64,000 nt of DNA from positions 1 through 64,000 of the forward strand of contig JAPDPR010000013.1 in NCBI GenBank assembly GCA_034506335.1, in the 5' to 3' direction. Source of the stretch: a candidate division KSB1 bacterium (lineage in GTDB: Bacteria; Zhuqueibacterota; Zhuqueibacteria; JANLFK01; Oleimicrobiaceae). The position numbers and the translations under genes were made by a program. This document shows positions 42,068 to 49,972 of this stretch, one piece after another. A model generated the notes under the pieces. It searched no databases. It was not told the DNA's origin and saw nothing but the letters and a program-made list of their open reading frames with translations. Within the stretch, counting starts at the first letter, position 1, and every line of letters begins with the position of its first letter.

Positions 42068-43093
42068 ATGCATACCAGACCAAAGGCAGGCTCCGCACGG
42101 GGTTCCTGTTGTTTTGAGGTGCGCAGGCAGCGAAACTGGTTGCATTGCCAGGGACCAAGGCATGACCAGCGCGGCTCGGCCCTGGCGGTCTCAGCGGTGG
42201 CGCTGTTCATTGCATTGTTGGTGTGTGGACTCGCTATCGACGTGGGGGGTATTCTGGTGGCCCGCTCCCAGCTGCAAGCGGCCGCCGATGCTGCTGCCCT
42301 GGCCGGCGCACGTGGCCTGCTCAATGGTCGGGAGTCGGCGATTACCACAGCCCAGCACGTGTTTGCCAGCAACAGGATGCAGAATCGCCAACTCTGGCTT
42401 GGAGCGGATGAGGTGTTGTTCCCTGGGCCGGGACAGGTGGAGGTGTCCGTCACCCGAAGTGTGCAGCTCTTCTTCTTGCAAGTGGCTCGAATGAGGAGTG
42501 TGGACATCTCGGCGCGGGCCGTTGCCGCACTGGGTACGGCGCGGAAGATCGTAGGCATGAAACCATGGGCAGTACCGGACCTCCACTGGGCGCCCGGTGA
42601 CGAGGTCGTGCTAAAAGCGGGGCCCCAGGGCGAGGTGCCGAGCTGGCGTTATCCGGTCTGTTTTCCGCCGTTGAACAAGGGAACTCCGATTACTGGGGCG
42701 GCCGCCTATCAGGAGGCCATACTGAACGGCTCGCAAGTCTCCATCGAAATCGGCGACCAGCTTCTGGTGGAAACCGGGGACATGGTGGGGCCCACGCGGC
42801 AAGCCGTCGAACAGCTCTTGGCCATGGACCCTGACGCCTGGTTGAGCGAAAGCGGCATTCAGGGGTCGCGCTTCCCTGGGGACAGTAGCCCCCGCATTTG
42901 CAAGATTGCGCTCATCGATCCTAACGCGCTGCCGGAGCCAGGACGCGGCACGGTGACGGTCGTGCGCTTCGGCGTCTTTTTCATCGAAGGGATGCAGGGG
43001 CAGTCGCTTGTGGGGCGGTACATGCGTGCGGCCACGATCGGTGAGATAGGAGGCGGGGGCTCGGACCTCTTCTGTGTGAAACTGATTTCCTGA
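42068..43093 (+). CDS. TadG/TadE-like exported protein, copy 1
   Basis: 341 residues. After a 35-residue basic N-terminus comes RGSALAVSAVALFIALLVCGLAIDVGGILVARSQLQAAADAAALAGARGL (in parts), the diagnostic TadG N-terminal helix that anchors Flp-pilus-type minor pseudopilins and is processed or retained in the inner membrane. An exported domain of about 270 residues follows, with no von Willebrand motif. ATG 42068 has GGTGGAGG upstream. It is paralogous to the gene at 43393 (similar length, WAVPD-x-HW, SRFPGDSSPRICKIALIDPN and GVFFIEGM). No other tad genes are near. Confidence 0.75.
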   Translation: MHTRPKAGSARGSCCFEVRRQRNWLHCQGPRHDQRGSALAVSAVALFIALLVCGLAIDVGGILVARSQLQAAADAAALAGARGLLNGRESAITTAQHVFASNRMQNRQLWLGADEVLFPGPGQVEVSVTRSVQLFFLQVARMRSVDISARAVAALGTARKIVGMKPWAVPDLHWAPGDEVVLKAGPQGEVPSWRYPVCFPPLNKGTPITGAAAYQEAILNGSQVSIEIGDQLLVETGDMVGPTRQAVEQLLAMDPDAWLSESGIQGSRFPGDSSPRICKIALIDPNALPEPGRGTVTVVRFGVFFIEGMQGQSLVGRYMRAATIGEIGGGGSDLFCVKLIS

Positions 43094-43161
43094 TGTGGCC
43101 TCGCATCCGTGATCGGCTCCGGACCAATGGTTCTGTGCGGAAACGAAGATGGATCTAGTAC

Positions 43162-43175
43162 GCAGCATTTGCTGC
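43162..43175 (+). promoter_or_regulatory. candidate activator-binding site upstream of sigma-54 promoter 2
   Basis: Perfect palindrome GCAGCA-TT-TGCTGC containing the inverted half-site ATTTGCTGC shared with 41393-41401; centred about 106 bases before the -24 element. Confidence 0.55.
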
Positions 43176-43273
43176 ACAAGCGCATGAAATGCTCCGCCTG
43201 GAAGGAGGAAGAGGATTCGCGGTTGGCTTTGTAAGGTCTTGAAGAACAATGCGTTTTGCTGGCTGCGCATTTG

Positions 43274-43289
43274 TGGCACAGCTGTTGCA
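43274..43289 (+). promoter_or_regulatory. sigma-54 promoter 2
   Basis: TGGCAC-N5-TTGCA, near-consensus -24/-12 element, GG to GC spacing 12. It lies 104 bases before TadG-like gene 2. Confidence 0.82.
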
Positions 43290-43392
43290 ACTAAGAGGAT
43301 GGAGAAGTTGACAGGCCGCGTTGTGGTGCGGTGAGGATGGGAGGAGGACGGAGCGCGGCGGGCGTTATGAATGAGGACGCGGAGGGTAAGAG

Positions 43393-44421
43393 GTGCTGCA
43401 GGGTGGCAAGCAAGTCTGTACGGAGGCCTTAGGTCACCGAACGCAGGGTGGCGGTGGGCGACAGGTGAAGGGCCTGTTCGGCGATCAGAAAGGCAGCGCT
43501 CTTGCCCTTGCGACTGCAATGATGTTTGTGTTTCTGTGTTGCGCGGGAATGGCCATTGACTTGGGCTCTATTCTCTCCTCGCGCACGCAGTTGCAGTCGG
43601 CGGTGGATGCGGCGGCGTTGAGTGGGGCACGCGGACTCATTCAGAACGAGCAGAGGGCCATCTCTTACGCGGTGGCGACCTTCGGTGCAAACAAGCTGCA
43701 GAACCGGTCACTGCAGCTCAACGCCGGCGAGGTATCCTTTCCGGCGGCCAACCAAGTTCATGTCTCCGTCACGCGGCCTGTCAACCTCTTTTTCTTGCAG
43801 CTCATTGGCTTACGGCGGGTGAACGTTTCCGCAGAGGCGACGGCCATGTGCGGCACCGTACGCAGCACCTACGGGCTGAAGCCTTGGGCCGTGCCCGATG
43901 AGCATTGGCAGGTGGGCGACCGGGTGGTGCTCAAAACCAGCCCGCACGGGCACGGCGGAACCCAGGGGAGCTGGCACTATCCGATCTGCTTTCCGCCACT
44001 CAACAGAGGCAACCCGGTTCGGGGAGCAGATGCGTACCGGAATAATCTCATCTATGGGGCCTCTTGCAAGGTTGAGATTGGCGACTGGCTGTTGGTGGAG
44101 CCCGGCAACATGCAGGGGCCCACGAGTCAAGGTGTAAACGAAATCCTGGCGTTGGACCCAGGGGCCTATTGGGACGGCGACCACATCGCCGGCTCGCGCT
44201 ACCCTGGCGATAGCAGCCCGCGCGTATGCAAGATTGCCCTCATCGATCCTAATGACGATCCGGGAAATGGCAGAACCGAAGTGAGGGTAATCCGCTTCGG
44301 CGTCTTTTTCCTGGAGGGCATGGACGGGCAAGACGTGGTGGGCTACTACATGCGCGCAGCGACCCGCGGGGAGATGGGCCCAGGTGGTTCCGACCTGTTC
44401 GCCGTCAAGCTCGTCTCCTGA
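43393..44421 (+). CDS. TadG/TadE-like exported protein, copy 2
   Basis: 342 residues from GTG 43393 with GGAGG seven bases upstream. The TadG-type helix is QKGSALALATAMMFVFLCC, then AGMAIDLGSILSSRTQLQ and SAVDAAALSGARGL. The exported domain mirrors copy 1: GLKPWAVPDEHW, RYPGDSSPRVCKIALIDPN and GVFFLEGMDGQDVVGYYMRAATRGEMGPGGSDLFAVKLVS in parts. Roughly half the positions look identical between the copies by eye, so duplication is not very recent. Expressed from its own sigma-54 promoter. Confidence 0.75.
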   Translation: MLQGGKQVCTEALGHRTQGGGGRQVKGLFGDQKGSALALATAMMFVFLCCAGMAIDLGSILSSRTQLQSAVDAAALSGARGLIQNEQRAISYAVATFGANKLQNRSLQLNAGEVSFPAANQVHVSVTRPVNLFFLQLIGLRRVNVSAEATAMCGTVRSTYGLKPWAVPDEHWQVGDRVVLKTSPHGHGGTQGSWHYPICFPPLNRGNPVRGADAYRNNLIYGASCKVEIGDWLLVEPGNMQGPTSQGVNEILALDPGAYWDGDHIAGSRYPGDSSPRVCKIALIDPNDDPGNGRTEVRVIRFGVFFLEGMDGQDVVGYYMRAATRGEMGPGGSDLFAVKLVS

Positions 44422-44492
44422 ACGTCTCATCTGGGCGCAGGAAACGATATTGGCATAGAAACTCCCTCTCTACTGCTTCACACTCTCATTCC

Positions 44493-44522
44493 AGGCCGCT
44501 CTTCGGTGACGGAGAGCGGCCT
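44493..44522 (+). terminator. hairpin after TadG-like gene 2
   Basis: 10-bp perfect stem AGGCCGCTCT/AGAGCGGCCT with a 10-base loop; only a short T-run follows. Confidence 0.55.
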
Positions 44523-44571
44523 TTGCATTGGGGCACCCCAATCAGTCTTGCTCGCTCCTAGCATTTTTCCC

Positions 44572-44599
44572 TTGCGAATCCCAGAGATATTGCTATATT
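44572..44599 (+). promoter_or_regulatory. amidase promoter
   Basis: TTGCGA (44572-44577), 16-nt spacer, TATATT (44594-44599), about 67 bases before the start. Confidence 0.5.
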
Positions 44600-44665
44600 T
44601 TACAAAGGGCTCGCCTGGAAAGACAGAAACTGCCCGGACAATATAGCGAGGAAGGCATAGCGCGC

Positions 44666-45628
44666 GTGCGACCTTGTCGGGTGATGGCAGGCAGATCATG
44701 TCGGCTGCTGTGGGCGCTCGTGCTCGAGGGTTTTGTGGCCTGCGCTGCGGTTACCGTCTTGCCCCCGCAGGCAACGAGAATCGCGCACGTCAGCTACCGC
44801 GCCGGCACCGTCGCAGTAGAGTTCTCCTACAGGGGTCATGTGTCCGTGCGACAGCATCGGTGGGGGCAGCGCCTCATCCTCGACCTTTCGCCCTGCTTGG
44901 TGGATAGGGCAGGGGCGGTGCGGGTCGGGGATGAGTACGTGGTGGAATACCATTGGGCGCAACACGATCTGAGGACGGTCCGCGTGGTGGTTACACCCCA
45001 GGTGGGTAAAGACGCCCGTGTGCGACTGCAACGCGACCGCCTGGTGGTGATGGTGGGGGGCGGAACGACTCCCCGGCCTGCGCAGCGACCGCTTATGGTG
45101 CTGATAGACCCCGGCCATGGGGGCAGCGATACAGGAGGAAGGGGAAGGCGCGGTACCTTGGAAAAGGACGTGACCCTGGACATATCACTCCGACTGGCGC
45201 GCCGGTTGCTGGCCGACCGTCGATTTGATGTGCGCATGACCAGAATCGATGACACTGGGCCCTCGCTTGCGGCCAGACGCGACATGGTGCGGGCGTTGCA
45301 GCCCGATCTACTGATCTCGGTGCACGTGAATGCCTCTCGGAACCCGGAAAAGTCCAAGACCGAGGTCTACTACTACGGAAGCGCCAGCCGCGATTTGGCG
45401 AGGCACGTAGGCCTTGCCCTAATGAACACCTTAGGAACGGAGGAGCTCGTCTTCGGCAGTCGCGCATTCTACGTGCTACGTTCCAACGGCGCGTCGTATT
45501 CGATCCTGGTGGAGCCCCTTTACCTTTCCAATGACCAGGATGAACGGCTCCTCGCCAGTGCGGCCGGCCGGGAGCGCATTGCCAGGGTCCTGCACAGTGC
45601 CCTTGTGAGCTACTTCCGTCAGAGGTGA
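44666..45628 (+). CDS. N-acetylmuramoyl-L-alanine amidase (Amidase_3) with AMIN-like domain
   Basis: 320 residues. GTG 44666 has AGGAAGG ten bases upstream; ATG 44684 is the alternative start. Signal or anchor helix at the N-terminus, an AMIN-like beta domain (about 38-130: HVSYRAGTVAVEFSY, RLILDLSPC), then Amidase_3: VLIDPGHGGSDTGGRG (zinc His and Glu), LEKDVTLDISLRLARRLL, DLLISVHVNAS (zinc His) and LVEPLYLSNDQDERLL. It cleaves the amide between MurNAc and the peptide stem in the periplasm. The last strand has LVEPLYLSN where many have VEPGFLSN, so the catalytic Glu is retained. Confidence 0.92.
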   Translation: MRPCRVMAGRSCRLLWALVLEGFVACAAVTVLPPQATRIAHVSYRAGTVAVEFSYRGHVSVRQHRWGQRLILDLSPCLVDRAGAVRVGDEYVVEYHWAQHDLRTVRVVVTPQVGKDARVRLQRDRLVVMVGGGTTPRPAQRPLMVLIDPGHGGSDTGGRGRRGTLEKDVTLDISLRLARRLLADRRFDVRMTRIDDTGPSLAARRDMVRALQPDLLISVHVNASRNPEKSKTEVYYYGSASRDLARHVGLALMNTLGTEELVFGSRAFYVLRSNGASYSILVEPLYLSNDQDERLLASAAGRERIARVLHSALVSYFRQR

Positions 45629-45682
45629 GCGCGGCCCGAGGGGGAGGAATGACAAGAGGCTTTTTCGGAGGTAAATGCGGTC

Positions 45683-46666
45683 GTGCCAGCCAATTTGACC
45701 CCCGAATACCTGGACGCCGAGCGCGAGTATAAACAGGCGCGCACGCCCCAGGACCGCCTCGAAGCCCTGCGCAAGATGCTGGCGACTGTGCCCAAGCACA
45801 AGGGGACAGAGAAGCTCCAGGCTGACATCAAGCGCCGCATCTCCAAGTTGATGGAGGAGATGCAGAAGTCCTCCAGGCGCAAGGGATTTGCCATATCGGT
45901 GCCGAAAGAGGGAGCAGGGCAGGTCGCCTTGGTAGGGGCGCCCAATACCGGCAAGTCGCGGCTGGTGGCTGCATTGACTCACGCCACGCCGGAGGTCGCG
46001 CCCTACCCTTTCACCACGCGCTCCCCCTATCCTGCCATGATGCCTTTCGAAAACGTGCAGGTGCAGTTGGTGGATCTGCCTCCCTTCTATGCTCAGCACC
46101 TGGAGCCGTGGGTGGCCGGCATCGTGAGGACAGCAGACGCGGCACTCATCGTCTTCGACCTGGGCTGTGATGACCCGCTGGAACAGCTGGAGGAAACCTT
46201 CCGCCTGCTGCGAGAGTGCAAGATCAAACCTGTTGCCGGCGAGCCGGTAGTCGACCCTTGGGCCAGCGTGGTGGAAAAGAAATGCCTGTTGGTGGCGAAC
46301 AAAGCCGATGTGCCTGGGGCAGCGGAAAACTTTGTGGTGCTCCAAGAACTGTACGGCGATACCTATCCCATGTTGCCAGTTTCTGCCGAGCGTGGGGATG
46401 GCATTGAGCAGCTGCGGCGGGGGATTTTCCGCATGCTCAACGTACTGCGCGTGTACTCCAAGCCGCCGGGCAAGGAGGCGGACCTTTCCCGTCCATTTGT
46501 GCTCAGGCGGCCGGCGACTCTCTTGCAGTTCGCCAACTTGGTGCATCACGACTTTGGCGAGAAATTGCGCTACGCGCGTGTATGGGGCGATGGCAAGTTT
46601 GATGGCCAGCGCGTCACCAAAGAGTACGAGCTCCAGGATGGCGACGTGGTGGAGCTACACATCTGA
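45683..46666 (+). CDS. DRG/Obg-like GTPase with TGS domain
   Basis: 327 residues from GTG 45683 (GGAGGT upstream). An N-terminal helical extension (1-75) precedes the G domain: G1 GAPNTGKSRL, G2/G3 region FTTRSPYPAMM and VDLPPF (usual D-x-P-G changed to D-L-P-P), and G4 ANKAD. The C-terminal TGS domain is about 260-327 (RPATLLQFANLVHHDFGEKL ending KEYELQDGDVVELHI). Relatives are ribosome-associated GTPases. The D-L-P-P instead of D-x-P-G suggests an altered switch II. Confidence 0.85.
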   Translation: MPANLTPEYLDAEREYKQARTPQDRLEALRKMLATVPKHKGTEKLQADIKRRISKLMEEMQKSSRRKGFAISVPKEGAGQVALVGAPNTGKSRLVAALTHATPEVAPYPFTTRSPYPAMMPFENVQVQLVDLPPFYAQHLEPWVAGIVRTADAALIVFDLGCDDPLEQLEETFRLLRECKIKPVAGEPVVDPWASVVEKKCLLVANKADVPGAAENFVVLQELYGDTYPMLPVSAERGDGIEQLRRGIFRMLNVLRVYSKPPGKEADLSRPFVLRRPATLLQFANLVHHDFGEKLRYARVWGDGKFDGQRVTKEYELQDGDVVELHI

Positions 46667-46803
46667 GACCAGCTGCCAGGAAGCTCCCGGTGCACTAAAA
46701 CGCAGCCACTCACGTGACGTGAATGGAGGCGTTCAGGGATACAGGCAGCCCGCGTGAGGGCGCGGCGTCTGTGCCTCACTGCCTTGGCCAGGTAATGGGC
46801 GTC

Positions 46804-46833
46804 TTGCAATGCCGGCGTATGCCGATCTATGGT
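46804..46833 (+). promoter_or_regulatory. possible promoter of the GWxTD gene
   Basis: TTGCAA (46804-46809), 18-nt spacer, TATGGT (46828-46833), about 105 bases before the start. Confidence 0.3.
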
Positions 46834-46938
46834 GAGCTTGCGGCGTTACGCCCCAGGGCGAGCGTTAGATTGACTGCGGTGGTCTGTCGGTGAGGGAGCG
46901 CAACGCCGCATCGAGCCGTCGAGCGCGTGGGAAATCAC

Positions 46939-49209
46939 ATGTCAAACAACTTGTGCAGGTTAGCATGCGCACTTGCCGTGGCCTGCGGAGTCTTTTTTCC
47001 GCGGGGCGATGGTCACGGCCAGACGGAAGCTCTGTTGGTACGCGCTGACTCTTTGCGCAGCCGCGGAGAATTGCGCGCTGCGCAACAGCTTTACGAAAAA
47101 GTTCTCAAGGCTGACAAGTCGTCGCTGGAGGCACGCGTCGGCCTGGGCAAGGTGGCGGTGGCCAAAGAGGACTGGGGTGAGGCCATCGATCATTTCGGCG
47201 CCGTCCTGGAGCGCGCACCCGACAACCTTGAGGCGCACTACTACCGCGGTATCTGTTATCGGGAAAGCGGCAAATTCAAGGCCCTACTCCTGCGAAAACT
47301 GGACTGGAACAAGGCCGAGAAGCACTTCAAAGAAGTGCTGGCCCGCGACTCTTTGTTCCAGGACGTGCTTTACCAGTACGCGGTACTGTGCCGGTACCGC
47401 GGGCGGTACATGGAGGCCATCCAGGCAGCTCATGACCAGCTGCGACTTCGTCCGGAACTGGTCGAGCCACAGGTAAAAATCTTTCGTCTCTACCGCTACC
47501 TTATCTCGCACACGGGCACGGACACGGCGCTTAGCTGGCTCGCGGAACAGCCCTGGGAGCATGCGCGCTACTGTCGGGCCGAGGCACTGCGCCGTGCCGG
47601 AAACCTCAGCGTAGCCGACTCGCTGTTACAGAGCCTTTTGTTAGAACCCCTCAACATGCCTCGACAGCCCATCTATTTGTCGCTGGCTCGCGTCTACTAC
47701 GAGCGCGGCCAGACCACCCAAGGTGAACGCTTTTTCTGGCGTGCTGTGGAAGAGATCGCTGGCAAAGTGGAAGCCGATCTGGTCTTCGAGGACGTGAAGT
47801 ACGTACTGAATGACCAGGAGCTTGTGCTCTATCGCTCTTTGGAGGCACCGGATTCGCTCAAGGCCTTCTTCCGCGTGGTGTGGACTGAGCGCAACCCCAC
47901 TCCGGCGGCAGAGACCAATTGTCGCCTTGCGGAACACTACCGCAGACTCCTCTTCGCCGAGAAAAACTATGAGTACGACGGTTTTCGTACGCGCTTCAAC
48001 AACCCAGACAAACTCAGCCGCCTGCAATTCTCAAAGATCAGTCAGCTGAACGAGGAGTTTAATGACAAGGGGCTGATTTACATCCGCCACGGGGAGCCGG
48101 ATGAGAGGGCAGTGACCCTCGGTCAGGATGTGGAGGCCAATGAATCGTGGTTGTACTACCAGACGCCGTTCAACCCGCGCATGACGTTTCACTTCATGCT
48201 AGAAAACTCGCCCACAGCGTGGCGTTTGGCCCCATACATTGATAACCCGCGCATGCTTGAGGACCGCCTCACCTGGGGCGGGGAGTACGCGCGCCTGTTG
48301 CGGGCCGACCAGCTGGAGCGACTGAGCTTGGTGGAGCAGATGGCGCAGCAGAGTCAGAAAGCGGTTGCGGTTGCTCTCTCCACTGACCGTCACACGTGGG
48401 CCAAGGCTATTCAGCCCCTCGAGGTGCCGTTTCTGCTCGCCGCTTTCCGGGGGGAGCAAGGCGGGCCGCGCCTGGAGCTGTGCTTTGCAGTTCCCTTGCG
48501 CCAACTGGCCCAACGCGCCGCACAGGAGATGCGGCTGGTGCACATAGACCATGGCGTTGCGGTATTCGACCGCGCCTTGAGACCGGTGAGTCAGGAACGA
48601 AAGACCGTCGAGGTGGACCCACACCGCAGCACAGCGGCCTACCTGGAGCTCCTGCAGTTTCATCTTCCGGCTGGCACCTACAACATCGGTTTTCATGTGC
48701 AGGTGCGCGAATTGAACATGCTGGGCGGCTTCAAGCTGCAACGCACGGTGGAGGAGTTTTCAGAAGGCAGCCTGAACATGAGTGACCTGTTGTTGGCCAG
48801 TCGCATCTCGGCAGCAATGCGGCCTTCCAGTTTTGTCCGGCAGGACCTGGAGGTAATTCCGAACCCCACGCATACTTTTTCCCTGCAGCAGCCTGTCTAC
48901 GTCTACTTTGAAATCTACGGCCTCACGCGTGACCAGAGTGGCCACACTGCCTACGTACTGGAATACCGCCTCGATCCGGTCAAGCAAGGCAAGAAGGGGG
49001 CGCGCAGCGGGTTTGGCCTTTTCGGCGGGGGAGAGAAACCTTCCCTGTCTATTCGTGCCCAACGAGAGGGAGACGGAGAATTTGCCGCCGAGCATGTGGC
49101 CATCGATGCGAGCAAGGTGCCAAAGGGACAGTACCGTCTCACGGTCAAGGTGAGCGACCGGCAGTCCGGCCAGACAAAGGAGCGCTCGGTTGATGTGAGG
49201 CTTCTCTGA
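46939..49209 (+). CDS. exported TPR protein with GWxTD domain
   Basis: 756 residues from ATG 46939; GTG 46927 is four codons earlier. Signal peptide about 1-28. TPRs at 30-230 (AAQQLYEKVLKADKSSLEAR and HYYRGICYRESGKF). The GWxTD domain is around 320-430: FNDKGLIYIRHGEPDERAVTLGQD, SWLYYQTPFNPRMTFHF. The C-terminal half is a beta-rich region (LEVIPNPTHTFSLQQPVYVYFEIYG, YRLTVKVSDRQSGQTKERSVDVRLL in parts). GWxTD proteins are common in this group of bacteria and lack an assigned function. It probably works in the envelope. Confidence 0.85.
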   Translation: MSNNLCRLACALAVACGVFFPRGDGHGQTEALLVRADSLRSRGELRAAQQLYEKVLKADKSSLEARVGLGKVAVAKEDWGEAIDHFGAVLERAPDNLEAHYYRGICYRESGKFKALLLRKLDWNKAEKHFKEVLARDSLFQDVLYQYAVLCRYRGRYMEAIQAAHDQLRLRPELVEPQVKIFRLYRYLISHTGTDTALSWLAEQPWEHARYCRAEALRRAGNLSVADSLLQSLLLEPLNMPRQPIYLSLARVYYERGQTTQGERFFWRAVEEIAGKVEADLVFEDVKYVLNDQELVLYRSLEAPDSLKAFFRVVWTERNPTPAAETNCRLAEHYRRLLFAEKNYEYDGFRTRFNNPDKLSRLQFSKISQLNEEFNDKGLIYIRHGEPDERAVTLGQDVEANESWLYYQTPFNPRMTFHFMLENSPTAWRLAPYIDNPRMLEDRLTWGGEYARLLRADQLERLSLVEQMAQQSQKAVAVALSTDRHTWAKAIQPLEVPFLLAAFRGEQGGPRLELCFAVPLRQLAQRAAQEMRLVHIDHGVAVFDRALRPVSQERKTVEVDPHRSTAAYLELLQFHLPAGTYNIGFHVQVRELNMLGGFKLQRTVEEFSEGSLNMSDLLLASRISAAMRPSSFVRQDLEVIPNPTHTFSLQQPVYVYFEIYGLTRDQSGHTAYVLEYRLDPVKQGKKGARSGFGLFGGGEKPSLSIRAQREGDGEFAAEHVAIDASKVPKGQYRLTVKVSDRQSGQTKERSVDVRLL

Positions 49210-49243
49210 GACTGGGGGAAAGCTCAAGCGAGTATCTGGACAG

Positions 49244-49972
49244 ATGGGAGCGCAGCGCAGACAGAAGGTGGCAGCAAAACGGTTTGGCATGCTACGTGGA
49301 GCTGCAAAACCTGCACAAGCGAGGGACGAGGCAACCCGTCGGCTCATTGAACTCGCACGCGTGGAGGAGCTGGCGACACAGCTTGACAGCTGGACAGAGC
49401 TTTGGCATCGCGAACCTGCGGAGGAAGAGGAGGCGACCGTCGGTTTTCTCGGGCTGTTGAAACGCTTGCACCTATGCAACTTCAAGCTGTGGCACGAGGA
49501 GGACGAAGCACGTAGGGAGGACGTGCCAGATGCCGTGATTGTGCAGCATAAGCGAGCCATCGACCGTTGGAACCAGCATCGCAACGACACCATCGAGCAG
49601 TTGGACGAGTTTCTGCTCGCTGCCCTGGTGCGGGAAGGGGTGCGTGTCCGTTGCGATGCAGAGCAGAACTCTGAAACGCCCGGGAGTATCCTCGATCGGC
49701 TTTCCATTGCATCGCTCAAGATCTACCACATGGCCGAGCAGGCGGGCCGCACTGACGTCGACGTTCAGCACCGGCAGGTGTGCGCCGCCAAACACAAAGT
49801 GCTCCGTGAACAGCGCCAGGACCTGCTGGTCTGTTTCGAACGCCTTCTTGTTGAACTGCTCTCCGGGCAAAAGCGGCTCAAGCTCTATAAGCAGTTCAAG
49901 ATGTACAACGACCCCACGCTGAATCCGGCCTTATACTCTGCACGGAAACGCCAGGGGGGGAAGGCCCCGTGA
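49244..49972 (+). CDS. DUF4254 protein
   Basis: 242 residues. The DUF4254 signature LHLCNFKLWHEEDEARRED is at about 81-99, followed by AIDRWNQHRNDTIEQLDE. Helical and rich in Glu and Arg, with no signal sequence, so cytoplasmic. In other bacteria the family is often next to glycosyltransferase genes; no such neighbour is here. The following gene starts inside its stop (GTGA, 49969), so they are cotranslated. Confidence 0.85.
   Translation: MGAQRRQKVAAKRFGMLRGAAKPAQARDEATRRLIELARVEELATQLDSWTELWHREPAEEEEATVGFLGLLKRLHLCNFKLWHEEDEARREDVPDAVIVQHKRAIDRWNQHRNDTIEQLDEFLLAALVREGVRVRCDAEQNSETPGSILDRLSIASLKIYHMAEQAGRTDVDVQHRQVCAAKHKVLREQRQDLLVCFERLLVELLSGQKRLKLYKQFKMYNDPTLNPALYSARKRQGGKAP

Larger units (their letters stand above)
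43094..43392 (+). other. regulatory region of TadG-like gene 2
   Basis: About 300 bases with a dyad, a sigma-54 promoter and a leader of about 104 bases. The GCCGCG-TTGTGGTG segment after the promoter resembles the start of leader 1 (GCCGCG-CTGTGATG), so the two regions are probably duplicates, with about 480 extra bases in leader 1. Confidence 0.6.

Noticed and set aside
41680-42117. A 145-codon plus-strand frame in the leader of TadG-like gene 1
   Set aside because: No ribosome site, low-complexity Arg/Gly content, overlaps the true start of the downstream gene.
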